A stretch of 64,000 bases of DNA. Source: Chrysomallon squamiferum. Its lineage: Eukaryota > Mollusca > Gastropoda > Neomphalida > Peltospiridae. The notes beneath the pieces were generated by a model, which saw nothing but the letters and a program-made list of their open reading frames with translations, made no database searches and was not told the DNA's origin. Where the stretch lies: positions 15,219,842-15,283,841 of the forward strand of contig CM022679.1 in the NCBI GenBank assembly GCA_012295275.1, given 5' to 3'. Made by a program: the position numbers and the translations under genes. Shown one piece after another: positions 1 to 12,500 of the stretch (position 1 is the stretch's first letter; each line of letters begins with the position of its first letter).

Positions 1-326
1 CTGATTGTAATCTTTAATGTAATTATTTGTTTATAGACGTAGCTTGCACTTGTCGATCTGTTTTCCTTTCAGCCTGTCTGTCTGCACGAATGTATATTTG
101 TTTAAATGGCCACCCGTCTTTCGTTCTGTTTATATATCCAGCTCATATTTTTAACCGATTGATTATCATTATTTTTTTTTTTTATCAAAGTCAATGCATA
201 TTGAAAGTTATATTCAACACAAAGATGGCGACCTTTCCTTTCTGATCCTTAAACCGCCCTTGACAACTCAGTGAAGTGAAAAATATATATATATACACTA
301 TCAAATTAACGCGAAGATTTACTATA

Positions 327-440
327 ATGGATTTACGCGTACTAGTTGTGTACGAACAAGTAAAGGGTCTGAGACGAACTGACCCGAAAACGTATCATAC
401 TTCAGATCAGTTGCCTGGCTTTTTCGAAAGCTTCATTTAA
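327..440 (+). CDS. Possible small ORF, 37 codons, unknown
   Basis: An ATG at 327 opens a 37-codon frame ending in TAA at 438-440. It begins MDLRVLVVYEQ and ends GFFESFI. It is richer in CpG and more mixed in codon third positions than the surrounding AT-rich DNA. I do not recognise the peptide. No splice or domain signal supports it, and an ORF this short occurs easily by chance. It could equally be a leftover of a decayed exon or repeat. Confidence 0.15.
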   Translation: MDLRVLVVYEQVKGLRRTDPKTYHTSDQLPGFFESFI

Positions 441-1484
441 TATTTCTCGAATATTAATCACTTAAATATTTGAAATAACATGTATTGTTGTTGAGTTTCA
501 TAAGACCTTTCATGAAGCTAAAAAGTTATTATTTCAGTTTATTAGTATCAAAGTAGGAGAATAGTAGAACAGAGTAACGCGTTTGTGATGAAGCAACATG
601 CTGTTATGAAGTACGTGTGCTTAAAACATGTAATCATTCTGAATAAACAAGCTGATGATACTGGAAAAGATATCAGAAACTGGGGTCTTGAGGTTTGTTG
701 TTAAGCCGTTATTCTTGATATTAGCTGATGCTATTTTTTTCAGTCAGACATAGGATCTCTGCTCAGCTTATTTCGAATAATACCACCAGCCTCTAATTTT
801 GGGGTTCTTTTGGGGTCATTTTTGTTGTCTATTCTTTCTATAGTTTTAACACGCTTGACCTAGCATTCAACAGACAAATTAGATGAGCAGAATAGAGGTC
901 CTTGCATAGGTTTTAGTATCTTTTTTTAATACAGGTAAACTATCGATTTTCTAAAACCTTTGGTTCCAAAGACTTTCTGGATTACGATTTATTCCGGACC
1001 CCAGTATAAGGAATTAAATAATATACAATTAAATATTAAACAAATATTAAATGTAGTTTATTAATACAAAAATATTAAACATAAATGAATGAATTTCAAA
1101 TGCTTGGTCTTATTTGTATCCGGTCTAAAAGATAATCCGGAAAGGTGATTGTAAACCGATCGTACCCTAAAGTTCTAAGATATATGTGAAATGAATTTTG
1201 ACTTAAGGCATTTTTATCTATTATTATTTATTTATTTATATTCATTGCCTTGGGGTAGAAATCATTAGTCTAACTGAAATATTCTTTTTCCTGAAAATCT
1301 TTGACTTAACAAAAACAACAACTGGATGAAGTTTAATAATAATGAAAACGACTAATTAACAGATACTGTTATAAAATATTTTGTTTTAATTAATTTAGTT
1401 TTAATTATATCTCAGTAACTGTAAAGATGTATTTAATTTGTTTTCTATTCTTCTAACTTTTTATTCATTTGATTATTATTATTA

Positions 1485-1515
<31 letters not shown>

Positions 1516-1894
1516 TTTATTCATTTATTATTTTGATATTTAATCAATTGTTTTAACCACAACTATTTTATTGAAATTGTCTGGAAGTTTTTTTTTAAGA
1601 AAAACATTCACACATTTTACTTTTACGAGTTAGAATGCACTATACGTTGTTCAAATCGATTTCATTCTGTACACATATTACACTGCATATCTCCTTATGA
1701 AAATCAATCGCAGACATCACGTGACATTGGGGGTAATGTTATATAAACAACGAGTAAAAAAAAAAAGGAATAAAAGAAATTGAAGAGAACAAAAAATCAA
1801 ATATGACAAAAGGGTGTGTAGGAGAAGAAAATTTGTTGTAATAACAGAAATTCAAAAAGGGATTAAAAAAAAAAAATCAGAAATTCAAAAAGGG

Positions 1895-1896
<2 letters not shown>

Positions 1897-1953
<57 letters not shown>
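1897..1953. repeat. (CT)n microsatellite
   Basis: About 28 uninterrupted CT repeats, followed by a short CA/TA tract. It is the reverse complement in kind of the (GA)n tract at 2639-2716. Confidence 0.95.
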
Positions 1954-1955
<2 letters not shown>

Positions 1956-2637
1956 CACGCACGCACACATATACATATATAACAGCCCCTATTGTAAGAC
2001 TTGTTTTTAGCTAGAATTGCAGTTTATTTAAACATTTTTTTATTTTTTAAATTAAAACTATTCATCGATATAAAAAAACGACGATGTTATTGTTGTTGAT
2101 TATAATGATGAAGATAATCTTTACTTTTTTTTAACTTTTTCTCTCTATCTTTTCTTTTATAAAGTTATACAGATAAACCGATTATAAAGTAATAATAATA
2201 AATAATAATAATAAAGAAGAAGATAAGAAGAAGAAGAAGAACAACAACAACAACAACAACAACAGCAACCATAAAAACAATAATAACAATAAAAAATAAA
2301 GAAAACAAAAACTGTATCCAAAGATCCGATTTAAAAAAAAATAAAAAAAAAAAATTATATTAATTTGTTAATGTGACAGGATACAAAACTAATAATGGGC
2401 CTAGCTAAAACGTAAATCGTCGCAGAAAACATATTATTAAATTACTTTGGTAGAACAGTTTTGGTTACGGTTAAAGAACAAAATAATCATGCTAATATTT
2501 AATCATGAGCAGAATCGTGTAGTCATAGGACTAGAAATTCAATAAAAACCATGAAATACATGCTTGTTGGATTAAATCGGTTAAATAATTAAAAAATATT
2601 TAACTATCTGGAATTGCATTTGCTCGAAGACCATGCT

Positions 2638-2638
<1 letters not shown>

Positions 2639-2716
<78 letters not shown>
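2639..2716. repeat. (GA)n microsatellite
   Basis: About 39 perfect GA repeats. A transcript spanning this and the upstream (CT)n tract could fold back on itself. Confidence 0.95.
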
Positions 2717-2720
<4 letters not shown>

Positions 2721-2819
2721 GAAAATATAAAATGTTTGCCATTTTTAATTAACCTGACTGATTAATATGATCAAAAATCATATCACACTATTCTCCATGC
2801 AAATATACCGGTTAAATTA

Positions 2820-2857
<38 letters not shown>

Positions 2858-3187
2858 TTATTGGGTTTTTGGGGGGGTTTGGGGTTGTTTTTTTTACTCA
2901 ATCAGACTTTGAAATTTGTAAAAGATCTGAACCATACAAACAATTTTGCTTCGTTTTAAAACTGAAATTGTATCAGTGATTGTTATGACTGATAAAACAG
3001 CCCAGAAAACAATCTTTTACCTAAATGTTTTGTCTCTGGCTATTTTAAATGTCAGAAACATAAAATGTGCTTATTAATATTTCATTAGCGTGTTTATCTA
3101 TGAACAGAGTAACGACATCATGTTTTGTTCGAAGTAAAAATCTCCGATTTTTGTGAGATCTCTTGGTTGTTGAGTGACCAAGGTGGA

Positions 3188-3735
3188 ATGGCGTTTTACA
3201 TGCCTTCTGAACTGTCGGGACTTCTTGAATGTCTGGATGTAAATAAACTTCCACTACAGTGGACATTCGTACGGCGTACTGGAGAATACAAGTTAATTAT
3301 GTCCTGGACGCTTCCAGGGAAAAAAAATCTTCTTTCAAGGGAAAGAAAAAAACGAGAAATCTGTCTATTAAACGACTTTCAGAGGAAAAGCTGTTGCCAT
3401 CAGAAGAGATCAACAACGACGAAAGTGATGAAGACGCAAACGAAAATTCAGATGAAGAAACTTTAGCCTCGTCCTCGTCCGGTCTGCAGAATAACCAATC
3501 GTATTCGCCGGAAGTCGAGAAAAGCAACAGAGAACCGCCGGAAACCTCTGATCCCGGGTGCGAAAGGTTTGTTACAACCCACAAAAAAGAAAAGGCAGCA
3601 AAACCTAAACAAGTGGACCCCAGGGCAAAACGAACGTTCGATAAATGGCATAAAAAGATAACAGAAAAGAAACGGGAAAGTCTAGGTTTTGATGGCGGAA
3701 GAAAACGACCGCAGAATAAACCGTTCGAAAATTAA
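3188..3735 (+). pseudogene. Frameshifted intronless gene, basic/acidic protein of unknown function
   Basis: Two overlapping frames look like one coding sequence broken by one base. The first starts at ATG 3188 (MAFYMPSELSGLLECL) and runs in phase to the A8 run at 3320-3327. The second continues right after that run to the TAA at 3733-3735. The first part has a leucine-rich start and the segment WTFVRRTGEYKLIMSW, which looks like a beta hairpin. The second part is highly charged: a KGKKKTR basic patch, a Ser/Asp/Glu-rich middle, and a basic tail with KRTFDKWHKK. Intact, it would be about 182 residues. There are no introns, and the sequence is CpG-rich like the flanks. Its layout reminds me of short uncharacterised multicopy proteins in mollusc genomes, but I cannot name the family. 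The break may be a true mutation, a sequencing error in the homopolymer, or a short spliced-out segment. Confidence 0.4.
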
Positions 3736-4416
3736 TACTAATGTACTTTTCAGAGAATCTACCTGATTTTTCCGATCTTCTCCTACAGTGATTGACTATT
3801 ACCAAACTCTGTTTACCAACAGATCTGGTTATACATAGATCTAACTAATATTAATGAGTACTGTGAACCTTAAGTGAGATCTGTAACAACACAGCATAGA
3901 ATGTGTTGACTCAAAATGATATTAACATTAACAGCAAGAGAGCAGAGAGCTGAGAAATCTCAATTTTAGGTCATTATTTCGTGGTTGTGTTTTCAAAGTG
4001 TTAATAGATCCTTTTTACACAGAATTAATACGTTTTTTATTCGTATTATGTGCATGAAACGAAGCCATTAACTCTGAAACTCGGCCGTAAATAGAGGAAG
4101 CAGTCTTATATGTTTTTTAAACAAGAATTTCAGAAATTAGATTTTGTGTTGACTATTTGCTCTTTTTTTTTACTCCTTATCTTTTTCCATTTCTTTTTTC
4201 CTTCGACGCTGAAAAAACATTCCACCCTTACACAGTATATTTGACAGTTATGTATTTATTATTTGTGTTTATTTGTTATTATATGTTTATTTTTATTCTG
4301 TGATTAAAAAATAATAATTTTGCAGATAAATATTTTTAGGAATGACTAGATGACACGAAAGCACTATTTTTTCGTTGTTTTCTTCTTTATTATTATTTTA
4401 TTATTATTATTTTAAA

Positions 4417-4418
4417 AT

Positions 4419-4461
<43 letters not shown>

Positions 4462-4464
4462 TTT
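4417..4464. repeat. (ATTT)n microsatellite
   Basis: About twelve tandem ATTT units within a longer TTA/ATT-rich stretch. Confidence 0.9.
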
Positions 4465-5011
4465 GCATCATTACGTAATTAAATAATCTATGGAACAGAT
4501 ACAATAAAATTCAAAAAAAATATTTAATAGTAATAATTCATCATTTGTGTAATTTATGCTGTTCAAAAACAAATATGATGAATATATTTATATATTCACT
4601 TTAATAAATTAATGTTTACGTACAATTTGAGAAGAAGAAAAAAAAAACAAATCAATAAATAAAAAATAAAAATATTTATTCGATGATTAACCTGACGATA
4701 ACTGACTGAACTTTCGCTAATTTGTTTACATCATATCTTCTGATGTACTTCAGTATATCTAGAATCGTGCTTAAAGAAAATGTAAATAACTGTTCCGCCA
4801 TTATTTCCGATTCGGTTTTGACAATAAGTATCTTCTAAAATACTAAAAGATTATAGCATTGTTGCTCTCTGAAGTAGCTGTTTTTAGAATGTAGTTTTTT
4901 GAAGCGAGTCGTTTGTAATTTACGACTACTACTGTTATTACATTTTCTGTGGTTTTTGATTTAACGATGCTTAAAAAATGTCTTTCTCTCTTCTTTTAGA
5001 AAAACAGTACA

Positions 5012-5013
<2 letters not shown>

Positions 5014-5075
<62 letters not shown>
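5014..5075. repeat. (ATT)n microsatellite
   Basis: About twenty perfect ATT units. Similar ATT arrays recur at 2822 and 10097, and in reverse as AAT at 11187 and 55975. Confidence 0.95.
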
Positions 5076-5540
5076 GTAAATAAAAACCAAATTAAAAAAT
5101 GATACATTTACATTGTATCAAAAATCTGCAACTGAAAACCAAACATTGAGAAATTTGAAACTTCGTATAAATAAAAAACTTTCGATGTGTTTTGGGTTTA
5201 TTTTTATTTTTATTTTTTTTAAATGTTAATATTTTATTGCTTTTAACATTGCATATTTAAGATAACATCACTTTTCTTGAGTCATAGGACTAAATGTTTC
5301 TGTAAATTATATCAGTATAATTTATGTTTGTTTTCATGCGTAATTTTCCGTTCTTTGTTGCTAGTTATTTGATCCTTGTTGTAAATAAAATAGGAACTTA
5401 AAGATTTCTGTTTGTTTATATATGATTATTGGTTTGGTTTTTTAACACCAGACTGAGAGATGTGAAGTATCAGAGATTAGACAGAGAAAGAATCGCATGA
5501 AGAAAAGAGAATAAGAAAGAAAGAGGAGGGAGAAAGATAC

Positions 5541-5545
5541 ATACA

Positions 5546-5627
<82 letters not shown>
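5541..5627. repeat. Compound (GT)n-(GA)n microsatellite
   Basis: CATA units lead into about 15 GT repeats and then about 23 GA repeats with one interruption. The GA part is complementary to the CT tract that begins at 5703. Confidence 0.95.
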
Positions 5628-5699
5628 CTTAAACTAGAAAAATAGAAGCACACGAAGAAAAGAAATCAGAGAGAAATATACACGTCTGTATGTTAAGTG

Positions 5700-5701
<2 letters not shown>

Positions 5702-5788
<87 letters not shown>

Positions 5789-5831
5789 TATGTATGTATG
5801 TATGTGTGTATGTGTGTCTATATATATATAT
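5702..5831. repeat. Compound (CT)n-(TA)n-(TATG)n microsatellite
   Basis: About 31 CT repeats are followed by about 13 TA repeats, TATG units and a second TA block. Confidence 0.95.
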
Positions 5832-6961
5832 ATTAGAGAGTGTGTGTTTGTGTTTGTGTGAGTGTTCCGGGCACACAAACCAGGAAAATATTTGATAAAA
5901 TAAATGGTTGCAGTAATCGCCGCTGGCCTGATGACGTGCATTACGTTATCTACTTCCTTATTAGCAACTGATATTGCCGCACAGAAGAAGATAAGTCACG
6001 CAGGTATCCTACAACATCGCTGAACATTATTTAAGACAATAACAGCAGCCTAATTAATTATCTGTGAACTGACGGGAAGTCATTCTCAAAAGAAAGTAAA
6101 AATACTTAACTGTAAGCTCAGCATGTGTCTGTGAAAAGTCATTAGAGAAAAAAAAAAAAAAATAATAATAAAAATAGTAATAAAAAATTAACAATGAAAC
6201 TCCAAGAATATGTAATAAGTAATAAAAATGTCATCAAAAAAAGAAAGAAAGAAAAAAAGAAATTAAAAAAGGATATTTAAGTATTTATTACTGTGATCAC
6301 GATTTAATAATAATTATAACGAAAGCTGAAAATGGATAAATAAAACAAAATATTAATTTGTATTATATGTAAGCTATAAATGTCAGTAACGGTGTTTATG
6401 ATAAAAATATTTATGAATATCGATTTCCTGTTGCCAAGTCAGGGTTTCGTATTTTTCGTCAAGGATATTATAAATATCGTTTCTTCATAATGACAGTACA
6501 TAAGATATATCTCATCATGGAAGAGAGGCTGTAGTATGGTTAGGTAAACAAATCAACCAGCGTGGACTGAAATGACCATCCAGTAGATAGTCATTTGAGA
6601 AATGATTTCAAACCTTCTTCCTTCAAGAAAAAAAGGAAGATAGAAAGAAAGAAAAAGAAACAAATATAAGAAAAAAAGAGAAAAAGAAGAAAGAAAGAAA
6701 AGAAAAAAACAAGAATGAACAAGAAGATGACGAAGAAAGTTAAACACCGATTATTTGTGAAACGAAATGAACCGTTTATTTACACCTTTCAGAATTAGAT
6801 CGCCGACAGCGTCAAACATTTCACGCATTTTAGCGTCATCCTTATTTTAGACGCTACCTGTTTTCTCAGCAATGGAGGGCGTGACCAAAATAAAATTAAA
6901 AAAAATCGTCTCTCTTACGCTGCACTTAGCGGTTGAAAGTATTAATCATGTTAAGTTTAAG

Positions 6962-6964
<3 letters not shown>

Positions 6965-7033
<69 letters not shown>
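6965..7033. repeat. (AG)n microsatellite
   Basis: About 34 perfect AG repeats. Confidence 0.95.
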
Positions 7034-7036
<3 letters not shown>

Positions 7037-8400
7037 CAATCAATATAGTTTTTAATGGAATGTTACTACAAATATTGTTCTCGTAGTGTAGATTCTGTTT
7101 ATATTATTTTTGTAGCTGATTTTTATTACTGTTCTCGATATTATTTTTAATGTTGTGGTTGTATTATCATCCATCATTATCATCATCATCATCATCTTAA
7201 TAACTTTTATCACGAAAACCTTTTAAAAAAATTAATGTAATGTAAATGTTCTTGTACTTTAACAGTAAACTAGCAGACGACCCAGGTTAACAAAATAGAT
7301 CAGTTTTTCTGTGTTTAGTCTGTAGATAATGATATTTTTTTTTTTATTATTATCGTCATTTAATCCCCACCCAAAAAAAAAAAAAAAAATGGAAAAAAAA
7401 AAAAACTAAAATAACAATAAAATAAAATGAAATAGAATAAAAAATTATAACATAAATAAATAAATAAAAATGGAAAAAATATAATCCAAATTCTTATAGT
7501 ATAGTAAAAGAAATTTCAATCTTCAACATGAAAAAAAAAAAAAAAAAAAGAAGAAGAAAAAAAAAAAAAAACCAAAAAGAAAAAAAAAAAAAAAAAAAAG
7601 GAAAAGGAAAAAAAAAACAATTTTAAATTTTACTGATTTTTCATTATCAAGATTCTAAAGAATTTAATTTTCTGAATCGAAGCGTCATTTGTGTGAGTAA
7701 TTAATTCATGTACTCTAACATTTTGTTATCTAAAAGATATTTCTTTATAAGAAAGAAATTCTAATCAAATGGCTTTTTTGCAGACGTCTGGCTTTAACCA
7801 ATTAAGATCGATACCTTACAGCTTAGACGTGGACATTATTATATTACTTGGTATTCTTGACTTATGGCACTACGCCAGTTAGCTGTGAAAGGGGACACAG
7901 AGGAAAGGGCACGTTAACTTGGCTTTTTACTCAACTAAATAAACTTTTCAGTATTTCCATTGCACTGGGTTTGTGATTTTAATATGATGAAAAAATTGTA
8001 TTTTCGCTTCAAAGCACTGATTTTATCTATTTATTATTATTATTATTTTTTATCTTTTCTTTCTTTCTTTATGTATTTATTTATTATACTGTTATCACTG
8101 ATATTGTTATTATTTATTTATTTTGTTTGTTCATTATTTATATATTTATTTAATTGTTACATTTTATTGCTGCTGTTGTTGTTGTTGTTACCGTTATATA
8201 TATATATTTCATCATCGTCATCATTATTTAGTGTATATACGCGTGTATCATGTGTCTTGAAATGTGAATGCCTTTCAGAACATTCTGAATTGTAATAAGG
8301 CCATATTGAATGACGTAAAACAAACCTAACTGTGTAGAGAACTGCGCTTCGTCATTAAAGGCGACATAACTTTAAACAGTTTCCATGTATTTTTATTTCC

Positions 8401-8441
8401 AGTTACGGGATGAGCGCTGTAACCCAGGCGTTAGAGACCCA
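8401..8441 (+). other. Possible isolated micro-exon
   Basis: A GC- and CpG-rich 41-bp segment stands out in AT-rich DNA. It is preceded by a pyrimidine-rich run ending in TTTCCAG and followed by GTGACG, so it has the outline of an internal exon. It reads LRDERCNPGVRDP in one frame. No partner exon was found on either side and the product is unknown. Open reading continues past 8441 to a stop at 8594, so an alternative is a short terminal exon. Confidence 0.2.
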
Positions 8442-8917
8442 GGTGACGTAAAAATAGACGCACTGCAGGATGAAGCCTCCATATCGACTTCAGTTGTTTG
8501 TTGTTTTTTTTCCTACTCAAACCAGTGCACGTTAATTGGTATTTTAAATTTAAATCCATGTTATAATTCTCGATTACTGGAAGAGGCGTACTGACAAATG
8601 CACTTAACGAATAAAACCCAGCGTATTTTCTTTCTAGTATCACTGCAGTGAAATATAAATATAAACTGCGAATAGAATTATTAAAATATTCATATATTTA
8701 CTTATGGATGACACCGATATAACATGATGATTAGATATCGTTGATTCCTTTTTCTCATATCATAACGAAACCTAAAATTGACACTGTATATAACGACAGT
8801 ATTATGTATAAAGATGTTAAAATAGTTACTCACTTACTTGAATATTCCAGACTCAGCTCCACAAATGAAGAAGTCGAATCTGAACCGGGATATGTATTTA
8901 TCTGTCTGACTGTCTTC

Positions 8918-8955
<38 letters not shown>

Positions 8956-10095
8956 CACAGATCACATGGCATACATTACTGCTTCCACAGACTGGCATAA
9001 TAAATCTGCTAAATGTATTTATTTATTTTATTATTTTTTTTACAAATTTTGATTATCTATAACAAAGGACTATTTATAAACTGTATTTTTTTTCTTTTAT
9101 ATTTAACAACTAAATAGTTAAAATAATAATAATAACAACAAAAACAACAATTTTAATTTTTAAGGAAAATGGAGGCATTGCTTAGTTGCATACTTTACTA
9201 CAAAGAAAAGAATATGAAATTACTCAAAGGTTTTAAACAGCTCTTTAAAACATATCTGAAAAATACTAGTTATGATTAATTTTTTTATTTTAACTAAAAA
9301 AAAAAAAAAAAAAAAAAAACAGAAGAAGAAGAAGAAGAAATAATAATAAACATGAAATCAGCGCATTAATATTGTTTTTCGCGAACCATCTTGAGAACAA
9401 GTTCCAGAGTTTTGCTACCTACAAACCTCTCCATTAACTTTTCTTATTTAACGCAACTGTTTGGGCCAGTTCATTTCAGACTGCATTTAAATTAAATGTT
9501 TGAGAAACGTAAAATAAAAAGAATAACCTAGGCCAAACAAATAAATAAAACTACCAGTTTATTTCTCAGCTTTTGTCAAACAGGATATGAGTGCGCTCGT
9601 CAATTCCGACTTCCACGCAGACGCAGGTGTCCAGTTCTCAGTGAACAAACAATAGCTGATAAAGAATTGGGATTTGCAGAACACTTCTTCACACAACCAG
9701 TGCCCTGTCTTTTAAATCTTTATTTGTTATTGTGTTTGAAGAGTCAGACAATCATCCAGTTGTGGTTATAATCATTCAGCATTATTCGAATGAATTTTTC
9801 TTTATTATTATGATTATTGTTATTGTTGTTGTTGTTGTTGTTACTGGGTAATTCGTTTAGGTTATTTGGTTACAGTCATTTTAAATAAATAAATAAAACA
9901 AATGACTGACATTTTTCCGTTTGCTAAAAGTTACTATATATCTAAAGTTTTAATTGGTTTGATTTTTCTTAAGAGATTTAGTACAATTTTCATCAGTACA
10001 CCAAAGCAAACAATATCGAAAACATTCAAATGTCATTAGAAACAATACATGAAGTTCTTTCTAGGACGGAAGTATTGTAATAACTTAGTTTAGTG

Positions 10096-10164
<69 letters not shown>

Positions 10165-10970
10165 GATTTATAATGTCAGTCGTTTGAGTTAAAAAAAGTA
10201 AAAAAGGAACTAAATTTTTAAAAAAGTTAAAAAATAAAATGAAATAAAATATAATAAAAATAAAAATAAAATATAAAACATGAAATCAAAAGTAGCTATG
10301 GACAGCGATTTGCAAACATTTCCTGTATTTGTCATCGATTTGTCTCTTGTTAAGATGGAATCATAACGTAATAAAATAAAGATAAGTGGTTTAGTTAGAA
10401 AGGTATATGCTTTGAAAGCAGTTATTTGTGAAAATAATTCTTATTCATGTTTCACTTGCACTAATCTTTGTAAAGTGATACCAGGACACTGGATACATAC
10501 ATATTTTAACAACCTTGCATTCGACTCCGTTTGCCCTTTACGGCAGAAACCGATTAGACGCGATGATTTCCGAACAGCTATGGCGGTATAGCATGTTGTC
10601 GTCACACACAATTTAATCAGAAATTTACGCTCGACTTAGTTTTGTATTTTGAGGGTTACCTTAATAGCTTCTTGGTACATATTTAATGAATTTCACTTGT
10701 GAGAATAGTAAGCTATGGTGTTGTCAGCTTGACTATTCATAAAAAGAATTCCATGTTTTCTCTAGAAATGTCCTTTGATGATGTCGCATCGATTTCTTTT
10801 GATAACTGTCGCAGATAAATGGGTCTTATGAACTATGGTGTGATATTTCACCAATGCATTTGTGTGCGAAATAATAAATCAATTATTTTATTTTAATGGG
10901 TTGTTTATTTTTGTTGGCATGTTTATTATTTAGTTTAAATTGTGGACTGACTTCATTCATTCGTACCCCT
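8442..10970. other. Intergenic DNA, CpG-rich, no gene recognised
   Basis: Contains (GT)n at 8920-8954, an A run at about 9297-9320 and (ATT)n at 10097-10163. A CpG-rich patch at 9575-9655 contains a 22-codon ATG ORF (9587-9655) just after a CAG. It is too short to call. A further CpG-rich patch at about 10520-10600 shows no ORF I can support. Confidence 0.55.
10097..10163. repeat. (ATT)n microsatellite
   Basis: About 22 perfect ATT units. Confidence 0.95.
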
Positions 10971-10974
10971 TAGG

Positions 10975-11185
10975 AGGCGCAGTCTGTACCTTTACGCTGC
11001 ACTGTATTCCCGTTTGGTACGTCAGCAGGGTTCTTTCCTTTTTGTTGATTGAAATGTGTTTTCTGACTGCAGTAAGTGCATATAAAAGACCCCATGTAAT
11101 ACCTGCATACGACAAATAACCTGGGGAGTCGTAACAATGAGTTTCCCCTTCCGATGAATTATTAAAGAAACCCAGTAATCAACGT

Positions 11186-11224
<39 letters not shown>
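10975..11224 (+). mobile_element. Probable SINE/MITE-like interspersed repeat ending in (TAA)n
   Basis: A patch with higher GC than its flanks contains GTGCATATAAAAGACCCC at about 11078 and runs straight into a (TAA)n tail at 11187-11224. A motif of the type TGCATATAAAAGAYCCC recurs in interspersed repeats of gastropods that I recall, and short elements of this kind often end in a microsatellite. No coding capacity or clear terminal inverted repeat is visible. It lies on the boundary between CpG-rich and CpG-poor DNA. The family assignment is from memory and its 5' limit is a guess. Confidence 0.35.
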
Positions 11225-11752
11225 CAACATCATCATCATCATAATACTCATTTGTTCCACTATAACTCTGCTAGTAAATAGAACTGTGATTTGCTCTAGT
11301 TATAAAAGAAAATGCTGTGTTCAAATCTATATACTGAATCTTTAAATAACAAAACAGTCCATGCTAAATCTTTGACTGATGGTTCTGCTTAAGACTACTT
11401 CTAATGTTAATATAAAATGACAGAAACTGCCAACACACCATTATAATTAGTTAACATTAAATCCAAGGAAATGATGCAGGTTCTTAGTAAAAAGGGATTA
11501 GTGTGTGTATGTGTGTATATGCTAGATGAAAGCTTAGTGACACAACTATGACATGATGACCAAATGACCTGCACTCCTCAGTCTGTACACCACAAATGAT
11601 TGTTTATTAAAGGTTTGTTATTGTTGACTCAGTAATACAGAATGTTTCAAGAAGATACAAATTTCAATTAAAACAAATATACGAGTGAATTGGCATAGGA
11701 GTCCCACTGAAACAATTGATTTGCTTATAGCACATGATTGCATCTTTGATTC

Positions 11753-11784
<32 letters not shown>

Positions 11785-12255
11785 GTCCATTATCGATTTT
11801 ATTGCAGATCTTTTTTTTCTGATTTCATCTGTTTTACAGTAACTAATGAAGTAAATGCTCAGTAATCTTTACTTGTACATATTTAATATACTTCTCATTT
11901 GATGTTGTCAATTTTCTGAACACATCTTTCTGAATCAATATTTTTCACCATGTATTTATTCACTAACTATTAACACAGTAATCCTTGTACATCTTTTCAT
12001 TTTCTGCAGTGGTACAGGTACAAAGAAATGACATTTAATATTTAAAATAGGTATGTCTGAATTTTGGGTATTGACCTGTTCTGTAAAATAGATATCAAAA
12101 GTTATTTTATGAAAGTATGCAATTTTCTGTTTTTATCTGTTTTAATATACAAAACAGGATAGCCAATCAAAGATTATTTTTAAATTATATCATGAATAAA
12201 TTTCTTTTCAAACATACAGATTGGTTTTTTAGGTTGTTTTTTTTTAATGTAATTT

Positions 12256-12500
12256 TACTCCAAATACACTCATTCACACATACAAAAACAGTCAAATTGT
12301 TCTTGTCTTTCTCTGCAGAGTTTATTGCAAAAAAAAAGTGTTTACAATTTGTGGTCTAGGTTTGTTTGATCAACAAATATTATCACTTATTTAGATGGCC
12401 ATTGTCTACTAGATTTAGTACACATTAACCCATAATCCATAGAAATGCATAAAGAGAGGAAATTCTGGAGCTGCTGAGAGGCTTACCATTTTATTACAGT
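12256..12500 (+). repeat. Dispersed repeat, copy 1
   Basis: Clearly alignable, in the same orientation, to 24509-24765. The best-conserved core (12345-12405) includes CAATTTGTGGTCTAGGTTTG and ATTATCACTTATTTAGATGG, nearly identical in both copies. It has no ORF. It may be an ancient interspersed element or a segmental duplicate. Confidence 0.8.

Larger units (their letters stand above)
1..3187. other. CpG-rich intergenic DNA with microsatellites
   Basis: No recognisable gene. The stretch is AT-rich yet keeps many CpG dinucleotides, unlike 11-35 kb. It contains (ATT)n/(ATTT)n near 1472-1530, a (CT)n tract at 1897-1953, mixed AAT/AAG/AAC tracts at about 2190-2300, a (GA)n tract at 2639-2716 and (ATT)n at 2822-2857. 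A 37-codon ATG ORF sits at 327-440. It is listed separately because it is CpG-rich and free of simple repeats. Confidence 0.6.
3736..8400. other. Repeat-dense intergenic DNA
   Basis: No gene found. The interval is dominated by simple sequence: (ATTT)n at 4417-4464, (ATT)n at 5014-5075, GT/GA at 5541-5627, CT/TA/TATG at 5702-5831, (GA)n at 6965-7033, a CAT run near 7175-7196 and A-rich runs at 7370-7620. A short inverted pair AGCGTC/GACGCT lies at 6832-6855. Long translated frames here, such as the minus-strand one over 5693-5941, are only translated microsatellite. Confidence 0.6.

Noticed and set aside
5693-5941. Minus-strand 82-codon frame
   Set aside because: Most of it is translated (CT)n and (TA)n repeat (Arg-Glu and Ile-Tyr runs).
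9587-9655. 22-codon ORF after a CAG in a CpG-rich patch
   Set aside because: Too short and unsupported. The CAG and GTGTCC around it are weak splice matches.
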